A DNA stretch of 47,342 bases. Source: Coxiellaceae bacterium (GTDB taxonomy: Bacteria > Pseudomonadota > Gammaproteobacteria > Berkiellales > Berkiellaceae). Positions within the stretch are counted from its first letter, which is position 1. Each line of letters opens with the position of its first letter. Under the pieces are notes generated by a model. It was not told the origin of the DNA. It saw nothing but the letters and a program-made list of their open reading frames with translations, and did no database searches. Both the position numbers and the translations under genes were made by a program. Of this stretch, positions 27,315-35,472 are shown in pieces. Location: NCBI GenBank assembly GCA_947478905.1, contig CANJXG010000009.1:1-47342 (forward strand), written 5' to 3'.

Positions 27315-28916
27315 CTATTTATCCCTAAGTGTTAATTTCATGAGTTTTGCATCAAATACATCAATCAATGTTTTGACCGTTTCATTGTTTTCTAAAAAAA
27401 TCTTAGCCTGGTTTTGTTTTTCTGTATTCTCATTTAACACTTCCATTGCAGGAGAAAGTGTATTCGCTTGTTTTGCCTTTATAGTAATACTGACTTTTAT
27501 ATCTTGTTTAAAATGGGCAGTGAAAGCTTGACTTAGCTCTTTTTCTCTTTCTACACTAAAAAAAGGCTGCGAAGAAGGTTCTAATATAAGCTCGACTTGC
27601 GGCGGCGCCCACTTATGGATCACACAATTTTGTGCTAATAATTTAATGATTCCGGTTAACGCCAACTGAGTAATAAGCTCTCGCCAATTAGGGATACCAT
27701 TAGACACATTAGACACAGGGGCTGGTGCTTGTTGCTGCTCTACAGGAGGCTGTACAGCAGGCTGTGTTGAGATCTGAATGGGCGCTTGTATGGGTGAGAA
27801 TACAGGTTTTTGAATCGTATTACCCGTGAGTTGAAAACACAGCATACGCAATAAAACCATCTCAAAGGCACGCGCAGCATCTGGCATCAACCCTAAATCG
27901 CGTTTACCTAATAAAGCAATTTGATAATATAGCTGAGTTTGTTCTGGTTTAAGATGAGGATGTAGCTCCAAAATATCATTATCAATTTCTTTTAGAGTCT
28001 GAATATGAACTTTGGCATTGGGCACCATTTGCATCATGCTCAACGCATGTAAATTTTCTAACACAGCCTCTAATACTCGTTCAAAATCGGCGCCACTTTG
28101 GGCTAATTTATTGGTAATCTCAAATAATGCGCTCATATTATGACTACATAATGCCTGCATCAAAGGCAACATCAAGGCGTGTGCATGCAACCCTAGCATA
28201 TCTGCGACACTCAAAGCTTGTAGTTGACCTTGCCCTATTCCTATTGCTTGTTCTAATAAACTCAGACAATCTCGAACACTGCCTTTGCCTGCCTTGGCTA
28301 ATAACTGAAGTGCTTTTACTTCAAAACGAATATTTTCTGCTATGAGAATTGTTTCTAATTGTTTGACTAAATCAATCGTGCTAATCGGACGTAAATTAAA
28401 ATGAATACAGCGAGATAAAACAGTAACCGGAATACGCTCAGGCTCTGTGGTTGCAAAAATAAATTTTACATGCGCAGGAGGTTCTTCTAAAGTTTTTAAT
28501 AAAGCATTAAAACTATGTCCAGAAAGCATATGCACTTCATCGATTAAATAAATTTTATATCGCCCACGCACTGGGGCATATACGACGTTTTCAAGTAGTT
28601 CTTTTGTATCTTCAATCCGCGTACGAGAAGCAGCATCCACCTCAATGAGATCGGGGAATCGTCCTTCATCAATTTCTATACAACTAGAACAAAGCCCACA
28701 TGGCTGCGAGCTCACACCTTGCTCACAATTTAGGCATTTAGCTAAAATTCTAGCAATCGTTGTTTTTCCAACGCCACGGGTTCCCGTAAATAAATAAGAG
28801 TGATGTAAGCGATTCTCGTTTAAAGCATGTATAAGGGCTTTGCTAACAGCAGATTGCCCAATAAGCTGAGTGAAATTTTTAGGACGCCATTTTCTAGCGA
28901 ATACTTGATAAGTCAT
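27315..28916 (-). CDS. dnaX: DNA polymerase III tau/gamma subunit
   Basis: The clamp-loader ATPase. Residues 1-370 give the AAA+ module: Walker A FTGTRGVGKTTIARIL, the zinc module CLNCEQGV…CGLCSSC, Walker B LIDEVHMLS, sensor 1 FATTEPERIPVTVLSRC. After a Gln/Pro-rich linker (about 370-405) a tau-specific domain follows, with WRELITQLALTG. At 533 residues it is shorter than E. coli tau (643) and I see no A-AAA-AAG slip site, so a separate gamma form by frameshifting is not supported. Confidence 0.96.
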   Translation of the reverse strand: MTYQVFARKWRPKNFTQLIGQSAVSKALIHALNENRLHHSYLFTGTRGVGKTTIARILAKCLNCEQGVSSQPCGLCSSCIEIDEGRFPDLIEVDAASRTRIEDTKELLENVVYAPVRGRYKIYLIDEVHMLSGHSFNALLKTLEEPPAHVKFIFATTEPERIPVTVLSRCIHFNLRPISTIDLVKQLETILIAENIRFEVKALQLLAKAGKGSVRDCLSLLEQAIGIGQGQLQALSVADMLGLHAHALMLPLMQALCSHNMSALFEITNKLAQSGADFERVLEAVLENLHALSMMQMVPNAKVHIQTLKEIDNDILELHPHLKPEQTQLYYQIALLGKRDLGLMPDAARAFEMVLLRMLCFQLTGNTIQKPVFSPIQAPIQISTQPAVQPPVEQQQAPAPVSNVSNGIPNWRELITQLALTGIIKLLAQNCVIHKWAPPQVELILEPSSQPFFSVEREKELSQAFTAHFKQDIKVSITIKAKQANTLSPAMEVLNENTEKQNQAKIFLENNETVKTLIDVFDAKLMKLTLRDK

Positions 28917-28942
28917 ATGGTATTATTTTTATGAGTTAGGCG

Positions 28943-29048
28943 GCAATCTTATCAGCCACACCCCGGCACATACGCTATCAATACCGTTGCTCCCTTCCGG
29001 GCCTAGCGGGGTTTTCGACTTTGTATTGCGAGGGGACCGATAAGATCA
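28943..29048 (-). ncRNA. ffs: 4.5S signal recognition particle RNA
   Basis: On the minus strand the sequence GGCCCGGAAGGGAGCAACGG matches the conserved apical loop of bacterial SRP RNA (GGTCCGGAAGGAAGCA-type). Flanking arms pair into one long hairpin: CTTATCGG near the 5' end (about 29037-29046) with CTGATAAG near the 3' end (about 28946-28953), and CCCCGC with GCGGGG-like pairs inside. Size (about 105 bases) and place upstream of dnaX are usual for gammaproteobacteria. The ends are approximate. Confidence 0.9.
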
Positions 29049-29300
29049 CCATAGGTTGAAAATTATAACCCATTTTCGCTTTAAAACAATCATTTTTTAC
29101 TTTATTTTTTTCTTGCATACAACTTAACGTTAATATATGAAGCCGCTGCGAGATTTGATCGTCATTATGGCTATAAACTATAAAAAATTAAGTAAATCAA
29201 CTTTGTAAAAAAATGCATTTGAATAATTTTAAGTGCAAAAACTTAATTACTAAGTTATAATGATACCCTCATTCATTTAGTATATTTTTAGGAGCGCACA
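29049..29300. other. Intergenic region before the leader-peptide genes
   Basis: AT-rich. It must hold the ffs promoter (minus) and that of the first leader-peptide gene (plus). TATAAT at 29256-29261 is a good -10 for the latter, but the expected -35 (GTGCAA, 29233-29238) is weak. TTTTTAGGAGC before the ATG at 29301 is a strong ribosome site shared with the next two genes. Confidence 0.45.
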
Positions 29301-29546
29301 ATGCAATTATTATCCTCTCAAGAAATCAATCACGTATCCGGCGCTTTTACTACAGCTGATGTCGTATACTGCGCTAACTCTGCCGCCGTATTGTGTGGCG
29401 CTATTGCATTCTTCTATTCTGGTGGTAGCTGCTCAGTGCTTCCAGTGATGTGGAAAAGTGCCGCTATTGCCGGTGGAATGAGCATTGCTGCTCAATCAGC
29501 AAGGTGGTTTGATGAACACTATGCTACTCCAGAAGAGGACTACTAA
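29301..29546 (+). CDS. Small peptide with double-glycine-type leader (1 of 3)
   Basis: An 81-residue precursor-like protein. Residues 1-15 (MQLLSSQEINHVSGA) match the bacteriocin/microcin leader pattern M-x-x-L-x-x-x-E-I/L-x-x-V-S-G-[GA], normally cut after the second small residue by a C39-peptidase ABC exporter. The core (66 residues) is hydrophobic and rich in Gly, Ala and Ser with three Cys, a possible membrane-inserting helix (AVLCGAIAFFYSGG) and a second (SAAIAGGMSIAAQSA), and ends WFDEHYATPEEDY. Ribosome site AGGAG is 8 bases upstream. It is the first of three tandem paralogues. Role (bacteriocin, signalling or host-acting peptide) is inference. Confidence 0.8.
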   Translation: MQLLSSQEINHVSGAFTTADVVYCANSAAVLCGAIAFFYSGGSCSVLPVMWKSAAIAGGMSIAAQSARWFDEHYATPEEDY

Positions 29547-29588
29547 GCCTTAACTTCTCCTATGGGGTTAAATCTCCAGTAAACTAAC

Positions 29589-29645
29589 TTTTAGTGTAAC
29601 TAATAATTTAGATTTAGATTTAAAAAATTATAGGTTACACTAAAA
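29589..29645 (+). terminator. Hairpin after leader-peptide gene 1
   Basis: TTTTAGTGTAAC (29589-29600) and GTTACACTAAAA (29634-29645) form a perfect 12-bp stem that extends inward through AATAATTT/AAATTAT. It separates genes 1 and 2; the short T run after it makes it a modest terminator. Confidence 0.6.
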
Positions 29646-29679
29646 ACCTTAGTTATCTAATATTTTTAGGAGCAACACA

Positions 29680-29919
29680 ATGCAAGTATTATCTTCTCAA
29701 GAAATCAATCACGTATCCGGCGCTTTTAGCGCAGTTAAGGTCTTAGACAAAGCTTCCGAGGGTGCTCTATTCGCTGCTCTAATTGGAGTGTATTTTGGAG
29801 CTGGCATGTCAGCGCTTTCATGTCTTTTGCGAGGTGCCGCTATTTTCGGTGGAGTCACCCTTGCGTATGAAGCAGCACAGTATTTTGATGAACACTATGC
29901 TACCCCAGCACAACGGTAA
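29680..29919 (+). CDS. Small peptide with double-glycine-type leader (2 of 3)
   Basis: A 79-residue paralogue of the upstream gene. The leader MQVLSSQEINHVSGA differs at one position. The core keeps the hydrophobic Gly/Ala pattern (GALFAALIGVYFGAG, GAAIFGGVTLAYEAAQ) and the same C-terminal motif FDEHYATP, but has a single Cys. The DNA around the start and the first 45 bases is nearly identical to gene 1, so they come from a recent duplication, while the cores have diverged. Ribosome site TTTTTAGGAG. Confidence 0.8.
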   Translation: MQVLSSQEINHVSGAFSAVKVLDKASEGALFAALIGVYFGAGMSALSCLLRGAAIFGGVTLAYEAAQYFDEHYATPAQR

Positions 29920-29941
29920 CCCCTTCACTAATCATTTCTCA

Positions 29942-29982
29942 ACGGAACAAAATACATTAACATTGAATGTGTTTTGTTCCGT
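29942..29982 (+). terminator. Hairpin after leader-peptide gene 2
   Basis: ACGGAACAAAA (29942-29952) pairs perfectly with TTTTGTTCCGT (29972-29982), extended by ACATT/AATGT. Followed by AATTTTG. A strong stem between genes 2 and 3. Confidence 0.7.
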
Positions 29983-30130
29983 AATTTTGAGTACGCTTAC
30001 TCCAGATCCCTTTCAGCAGGTTCGATATTTATAAGCATTTTAAAAAATATTTTACTTTTATTTAGTTGCATATCCTACTATCTATTCGCTATAACCTAAG
30101 GTGCGTTATAACACGTTTTAGGAGCAAAAA

Positions 30131-30361
30131 ATGCAAGTATTATCTATTCAAGAAATCAACCAAGTCTCTGGTGCTTTTAATTACAACAACGTCATCAATT
30201 CAGCCAATGCGGGAATGACGATTGGCGCAATACTCACCGGTATTGCTTTATTCAGCTGCCCTCATGCAGGTGCTGCTATAAGTTGGGCACTTATTCCTCG
30301 CTGTGCTGCTATTTTTGGCGGAATTCAATTCCTCATGGAAGTCCATGATAGCGTCAATTAA
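30131..30361 (+). CDS. Small peptide with double-glycine-type leader (3 of 3)
   Basis: A 76-residue, more diverged paralogue. Leader MQVLSIQEINQVSGA. The core is strongly hydrophobic (AGMTIGAILTGIALFSC, IPRCAAIFGGIQFLME) with two Cys and lacks the FDEHYATP end of its neighbours; CAAIFGG is shared with gene 2. Ribosome site TTTAGGAGC, as in genes 1 and 2. It ends 34 bases before the convergent def gene. Confidence 0.78.
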   Translation: MQVLSIQEINQVSGAFNYNNVINSANAGMTIGAILTGIALFSCPHAGAAISWALIPRCAAIFGGIQFLMEVHDSVN

Positions 30362-30377
30362 ACAGTACATGAGAAAA

Positions 30378-30413
30378 AAAAGAAGGTAAGCTCATTAAGC
30401 TTTACCTTCTTTT
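30378..30413. terminator. Bidirectional terminator overlapping the end of def
   Basis: AAAAGAAGGTAAGCT (30378-30392) pairs with AGCTTTACCTTCTTTT (about 30398-30413) with one bulge. Flanking A and T runs suit both directions. The right arm lies within the last codons of def. Confidence 0.75.
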
Positions 30414-30916
30414 CTAAGTCTATTAATTAACCTATCTCGCCTTAAAATTGACAATCTATCTAAATAAATTTTTCCATCTAAATGATCCAATTCATGCTGT
30501 ATGCATTTCGCCATAAAGCCCTCAGCAACTAACTCATTTAGTTTGCCTGCTCTATCATAATATTTTACTTTAATCCACGAAGCACGTTTGACTTTTTCAC
30601 GAGCAATCTCCGGATACACAGACATACATGCTTCATCTTCAAGATGCTCTCCTTTAGTTTCAATAATTTCTCCATTAATCAAACATAAAGGCTCCTTTTT
30701 CTCTTCAGAAAAATCAATTACGGTAATACGCCAAGCAGGGCTCATATCAAGCTGCGTGGCAGCCAAAGCTGCACAATTATCTGCATTATAATGTGTCTCG
30801 AACATGTCATCGATAGCTTTTTGAAGCTCTGGACTTGTTATGTTATCTGGGGCTACCGGAATAGCAATCCTTTTCAAACGTGGATCAGGGTATTGTAAAA
30901 TAGCCAACACTGTCAT
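30395..30916 (-). CDS. def: Peptide deformylase, divergent
   Basis: Removes the formyl group from nascent proteins. The 173-residue protein has the metal-binding HELDH in IQHELDHLDGKIYLDRLS and the Cys ligand in EACMSVYP. Two of the three family motifs differ from the usual form: motif 1 is CAALAATQ where GxGLAAxQ is typical, and motif 2 is EACMS where EGCLS is typical. Metal ligands are kept, so it may be active, perhaps as a second, specialised deformylase. It is not beside fmt, the usual neighbour. Confidence 0.88.
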   Translation of the reverse strand: MTVLAILQYPDPRLKRIAIPVAPDNITSPELQKAIDDMFETHYNADNCAALAATQLDMSPAWRITVIDFSEEKKEPLCLINGEIIETKGEHLEDEACMSVYPEIAREKVKRASWIKVKYYDRAGKLNELVAEGFMAKCIQHELDHLDGKIYLDRLSILRRDRLINRLRKEGKA

Positions 30917-30947
30917 CTTTCTTTTTTCCTCATGTATGATTAAAATG

Positions 30948-33900
30948 TTATATTTTTTCTACTGGCTCAAATAGATACGCTAAATCTTTAGCGGATAGTT
31001 TAGAAGATTGACTGTCTCCAGTCTTAAAAATACCCTGTAAAAGCTGTTTCTTATTTTCCTGCATCTTCAATATTTTTTCTTCTACGGTTCCTTGACACAC
31101 TAATTTATAGACAAACACAGGTTTTGTCTGTCCCATACGATGCGCTCTATCGGTAGCTTGCGCTTCTGCTGCAGGATTCCACCAAGGATCATAATGAATC
31201 ACCGTATCGGCAGCCGTTAAATTAAGCCCTACCCCACCGGCTTTTAAACTAATCAACATAACTGGAGTATTGCCTTCTTGAAAGGCATTAATAGGGGTCG
31301 TTCTATCTTTAGTTTGGCCAGTTAATTTAACATAGGAAATTTTCTTTTCAATCAATTCAATTTCTATTAAATCTAACATAGAAGCAAAACTAGAGAATAA
31401 TAAAATTTTGCGCCCTTCTTCAATTAACGTAGAAAGCATATCCATTAAAAATTCACGTTTTGCAGAATGGTGCATCGCCTTGCCTTTGGCTAAAGGCAAT
31501 AATCTAGGATCGTTACACGTTTGTCTTAATTTTAATAATGCATCTAATATCAAAATTTGACTGCGCATAAATCCTTTTTCTTTTACCGCGTTCACAATTT
31601 TTTCTTGCATCGCCAAGCGAATGCCTTCATATAAATCTAATTGAGCCCCTACTAATTCAATGCTATGAATAATTTCTGTTTTTTCTGGTAATTCTGTGGC
31701 AACTTGTTCTTTGGTGCGCCTCAGCATAAAGGGTTTAAGCCGATTGGCTAAACTTTTTTGACGAACCACATCCCCTTCTTTTTCAATAGGATCTCTAAAT
31801 AATTTTTTAAATTTTTTATTATCTCCTAATAACCCAGGGATGGCAAAATGGCATAAAGACCATAATTCACCCAAATGATTTTCCATTGGCGTACCGGTCA
31901 TACATAAAGTATGCTTTGCTTTGACTTCTAATAAAACTTGGTAGGCTTTAGTATAAGGATTTTTAATATATTGTGCTTCATCTAATATCAAATAATGAAA
32001 TTGATGCTCAAGAAAAATAGATTTATCTCTATTAATTAAGGGATAAGTACTTAATACAATATCGGCTTGCGCAATATTTTCAAAACGTGCATGCCGATGA
32101 GCACCTTGCAAAATCAATACTTTCAAATCAGGTGTAAAACGCTTACATTCATTTTCCCAATTTGCCATTAAACTGGTTGGCGCAATAATCAAATTAGGAA
32201 ATTTTTGACGACCAGATTCTTTTTCTGATAATAAATGGGTCAGTACTTGAATAGTTTTTCCTAAGCCCATATCATCAGCAAGAATTCCCCCTAATTGAAA
32301 TTCCCTTAAAAAATTTAACCAATCAACGCCTTCTTTTTGATAATCTCTTAATTGCCCTTCTAATCCTTTTGGCAATACACAAGACTCAATACCTTTAAAA
32401 TGAAGTAATTTTTCACCCAATTTCTTTAATTTTTCACCGCCCATCCATCGGGCTTGTAAACTTTGTTGCAAACCTAATAATTGAGCAGCTTGAACATACC
32501 GTACATTTAATATTCCATTTTTTAGTGCTTTACTATCATAAAGCTCAACTAAAACAGATAAAATCTCCTTTACTCTCCCTGCTGCAATAGCCACATAGCG
32601 GTGATCGGGGAGTTGTAAATGAAACTGATAGTCATCCGAAAGTTCCTCAATTTTTTTAGCATTGAGCATTTCGGGGTTTTTATTAATTAAATTAACTAAT
32701 AATGGCAACACATTAATTTTTTGCCCACCCACTAAAATACCTAGTTCAAATCCAAACCAATCATAGTGTGATTTGTCTTCAACTTCGGTATACCATTCCT
32801 CTTCTTGTACACATTGAAACGGAAAATCAGGATCAATATTAATAATCCACTTTTGTGCTTGCAACACTGGTAAATCTTTGAACATAAAGGGCAGCTGAAT
32901 AACAAAAGTACACTTTGTAAAAGCGCTGATCACTTCTACTACTTGCATCTCTTTTAACAAAGTCAGATATTGTAATTCTTGCTCTTTATCGCGCTCTACA
33001 CTGATAATTGTATTATCTTCATGATATTCTATAGTGCTCGCTGGATTATTAAAATCTACCTCTGTAGCACCATATTTAAAACTGAACACAGCCATAGCAG
33101 AGTCATCGGAAGCATCCTCTAATCGAGTCCCTTCTATGTTATGGATCATATACGGTGCTAATTTTAAAACCGGAAGCGGAATGCCTTTTTGAGCGTGTGT
33201 CACATACACTTTAGGTAAAGGTAAATTTTCAAGCGCATAAGTTTTTATAAATAATTGTGCTTCTTCAGGCGTTAAAGCAGGAGTATGTATTAACGCCAAA
33301 GTTGTTTCATCGTCAAATTCGGTACCTAAAGCCCCCATCATCACCGTATTTTGATCTATTTTATTATCGATATACCAAAGCGGCTGGGTTTCTAATATCG
33401 TTTTATTATCTAGTGTGCAACTTAATTTTTGTAACCCATCTCCTAAAAATTCCCATGCAAACGTTCCGGTTAATGGCATTCCTAAAGATAATTTAAAACC
33501 AGACATTTTTTTCCAATAACATCGATTTGTCTTAAGGATGGACGTAATAAGCGCTCGTGCCATATCTTTTGCAATAATATATTGATTCTCAGAATAATAA
33601 TAATTTGAAAATTTTACACTCCGTCTCATTTTCTCAATATCTTGAATAATTAAGGCATCTTGAGGCATTAATAAAGTAGTATTTCCACTAGAAAGTGAAT
33701 AAGCCTTAGAAGCCCCATATCCGCCTTTTTTAAGTATATTTACCAACTGTAATTCAACTTGTAAAAACACCCCTTGTTTGGGTAAGGTCAATAAATCTAG
33801 AATATATATTAATTCTTGTTTAGAGGGCGCAGTTATAGGGTCAATTTCTTGTGTATTATTTTTAATGTTATCTAAAAAAGAAAACCAATGGGACGTGGCG

Positions 33901-34316
33901 GTGCTAGGTGTCTTAATAGCGCCAGGAGAAGATAAAAAACGAGATTGTAGCATTTCAGTATTGGATGAAATGGATGACTCAGCTGTAGATGCCCGTGGCT
34001 GTTGATTAAGTACTTGCAATAAAGTGGCAGCTACATGCTTGCAATTGTAGCTCATATAACACGAGCAAGTACCCTGTATGCTAAAATTAAGAGAAGCGCC
34101 TGTGGCTTGTGGCTTATCGACTATACCAATACGCACTTTATAACGAGATTGGGTTTTCCCTCGTACGTCGGCTGTAATCTCTTCTCCGCCTTTGCTTATT
34201 TTAAGATCGCTCACCCATCCTTTTTTCTGATAGGCTTCCCCTTTTAAAAGGGTATTGGTACCCAAAATAAAATCTAAATCAGCATGAGAAAATACGGCAG
34301 CCGTTGCATTATACAT
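30948..34316 (-). CDS. SWIM-zinc-finger SNF2-family helicase
   Basis: A 1122-residue SF2 ATPase. A SWIM zinc finger lies near residue 85-100 (CSCYMSYNCKHVAATLL). After a long central region the SNF2 core begins near 650: LRDYQKEGVDWLNFL, Walker A GILADDMGLGKTIQVL, DEAQ box LILDEAQYIKNP, CMTGTPMENHLGELW, then the helicase-C part with LLFSSFASMLDLIE, LISLKAGGVGLNLTAADTV and DRAHRMGQTKPVFVYKLV. Bacterial SNF2 proteins of this layout are common and are thought to remodel protein-DNA or RNA polymerase complexes; the role here is unknown. Confidence 0.93.
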   Translation of the reverse strand: MYNATAAVFSHADLDFILGTNTLLKGEAYQKKGWVSDLKISKGGEEITADVRGKTQSRYKVRIGIVDKPQATGASLNFSIQGTCSCYMSYNCKHVAATLLQVLNQQPRASTAESSISSNTEMLQSRFLSSPGAIKTPSTATSHWFSFLDNIKNNTQEIDPITAPSKQELIYILDLLTLPKQGVFLQVELQLVNILKKGGYGASKAYSLSSGNTTLLMPQDALIIQDIEKMRRSVKFSNYYYSENQYIIAKDMARALITSILKTNRCYWKKMSGFKLSLGMPLTGTFAWEFLGDGLQKLSCTLDNKTILETQPLWYIDNKIDQNTVMMGALGTEFDDETTLALIHTPALTPEEAQLFIKTYALENLPLPKVYVTHAQKGIPLPVLKLAPYMIHNIEGTRLEDASDDSAMAVFSFKYGATEVDFNNPASTIEYHEDNTIISVERDKEQELQYLTLLKEMQVVEVISAFTKCTFVIQLPFMFKDLPVLQAQKWIINIDPDFPFQCVQEEEWYTEVEDKSHYDWFGFELGILVGGQKINVLPLLVNLINKNPEMLNAKKIEELSDDYQFHLQLPDHRYVAIAAGRVKEILSVLVELYDSKALKNGILNVRYVQAAQLLGLQQSLQARWMGGEKLKKLGEKLLHFKGIESCVLPKGLEGQLRDYQKEGVDWLNFLREFQLGGILADDMGLGKTIQVLTHLLSEKESGRQKFPNLIIAPTSLMANWENECKRFTPDLKVLILQGAHRHARFENIAQADIVLSTYPLINRDKSIFLEHQFHYLILDEAQYIKNPYTKAYQVLLEVKAKHTLCMTGTPMENHLGELWSLCHFAIPGLLGDNKKFKKLFRDPIEKEGDVVRQKSLANRLKPFMLRRTKEQVATELPEKTEIIHSIELVGAQLDLYEGIRLAMQEKIVNAVKEKGFMRSQILILDALLKLRQTCNDPRLLPLAKGKAMHHSAKREFLMDMLSTLIEEGRKILLFSSFASMLDLIEIELIEKKISYVKLTGQTKDRTTPINAFQEGNTPVMLISLKAGGVGLNLTAADTVIHYDPWWNPAAEAQATDRAHRMGQTKPVFVYKLVCQGTVEEKILKMQENKKQLLQGIFKTGDSQSSKLSAKDLAYLFEPVEKI

Positions 34317-34390
34317 AATAACCTTTTAACTAACTTAATAAAGCCAAAAGCATATTATACCATATTTAGGAATAGGTTAGGAATAAAAAA

Positions 34391-34966
34391 TCAATTAAAA
34401 CGCACTGATTGTCTGCTTACATGCCTCACCGTGGTTGCTCCCTCAGCCCTTCTTCTAGGATCCGTAGCGCTTAAAGGCAGTCCTCCAGGAGAATAATGAG
34501 CGGCTCGTCTTTGAGCAGTTCGGACTCTAAAGTCGTGAGGGATACTAGAAAACGGTGCAGAATGGCTAAAAGTGCTCACCACTGGTCTACTAGCAAAAAA
34601 ATTAGGTGCAAGGGAGAAGAAAAAGCTAGATGTGCTAGGTGCAGGTGCGCTAGGTGCGGGTGCACTAGGTGCAGGTGGTGCACTAGGTGCAGGTGCACTA
34701 GGCCTAAAGTCTTGAGGGTTATTAACAGCATCGCTATAATCTGGAGGAAATTCCTGTTGTGGAGGTATGAATTCGCCATTCGCCCCATCACCAATTATGG
34801 ATTCTATAGCTTTACCAAGAAACCAAAACGCCGCACCTACAAAGCCAGTCAAAACTATAGTAGGCCATGCAAGGGTCCATAATCCTACTGAAGTAGCGCC
34901 TAATACAAAAGCACTAGTCATTCCAAGTGATAATCCAAATAATACTTTACCAACCAATGCCAACAT
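34391..34966 (-). CDS. Membrane protein with Pro/Ala/Ser-rich tail
   Basis: A 191-residue protein of unknown function. Two hydrophobic segments occupy about 5-25 (VGKVLFGLSLGMTSAFVLG) and 32-51 (LAWPTIVLTGFVGAAFWFLG). A tail follows with APSAP repeats (about 88-110) and an Arg/Ser-rich end (RVRTAQRRAAHYSPGG…). The repeats come from a GTGCACTAGGTGCAG-like DNA repeat at 34635-34710. It follows the leader-peptide gene at 35272 by 48 bases and could be its immunity or accessory protein, but no family is recognised. Confidence 0.65.
   Translation of the reverse strand: MLALVGKVLFGLSLGMTSAFVLGATSVGLWTLAWPTIVLTGFVGAAFWFLGKAIESIIGDGANGEFIPPQQEFPPDYSDAVNNPQDFRPSAPAPSAPPAPSAPAPSAPAPSTSSFFFSLAPNFFASRPVVSTFSHSAPFSSIPHDFRVRTAQRRAAHYSPGGLPLSATDPRRRAEGATTVRHVSRQSVRFN
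34634..34712 (-). repeat. Short GC-richer tandem repeat (APSAP)
   Basis: About six imperfect copies of a 12- to 15-base unit (CTAGGTGCAGGTGCA in plus orientation) coding for Ala-Pro-Ser repeats. Variation would change tail length in frame. Confidence 0.8.
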
Positions 34967-35014
34967 ATTGCATACCTTTTATTATTAATGACTATATTTA
35001 TTTATATAAAATTT

Positions 35015-35272
35015 TTAAAAAATATAAACGCGATTATATTTCTGTTCAGAGACTATATACGGCTCAATATCGTATCCTATCCAAAAACCATATGGATCAT
35101 AAAGATCGATCCTGGTTTCTACAATCGTATCTTGAATATAAGGCTCTAATATTAGAGTACCAGCACAGCGCTTATAACATTCCATCACACACAATCCAAT
35201 TGCAGCACCGGCTAGCACCATTTCTATTCCACCAGATACTAAGTCTAAAGCCTCAGCTTTTAATTCAATCAT
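35015..35272 (-). CDS. Small peptide with canonical double-glycine leader
   Basis: An 85-residue precursor-like protein. The leader MIELKAEALDLVSGG ends in a true Gly-Gly. The first part of the core is a hydrophobic helix with three Cys (IEMVLAGAAIGLCVMECYKRC); the second part is hydrophilic and Tyr/Ile-rich (DLYDPYGFWIGYDIEPYIV). The ATG at 35272 is preferred to a TTG one codon upstream because GAGG lies at a normal distance. It is separate in sequence from the three genes at 29-30 kb except for the leader logic. The downstream gene encodes a two-helix membrane protein. Confidence 0.7.
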   Translation of the reverse strand: MIELKAEALDLVSGGIEMVLAGAAIGLCVMECYKRCAGTLILEPYIQDTIVETRIDLYDPYGFWIGYDIEPYIVSEQKYNRVYIF

Positions 35273-35472
35273 CAATCTATTCCTCTTACTTTTTTAACTG
35301 CTCATTTTGAATGTCCAAATTGTAGCATAGAATATAGAGTCTACCTAAAAAATGTAAAAAAGTTATCTTTATGAGTGATCAATATTCCTATAATACTCCC
35401 CTTAATGATACCCCCTCCTAAAACCTTTCCTTTTTAAAAGTTTTATCATGATTTATTCGCAAGACTAACTAT

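Noticed and set aside
27315-28916. Programmed frameshift in dnaX giving a gamma subunit
   Set aside because: No A-AAA-AAG or similar slip site with a downstream hairpin was found in the 3' half of the gene.
34496-34882. Plus-strand Cys/Arg-rich frame (RCRCARCGCTRC)
   Set aside because: A shadow of the Ala-Pro-Ser repeat of the minus-strand membrane protein; the Cys pattern comes from the DNA repeat.
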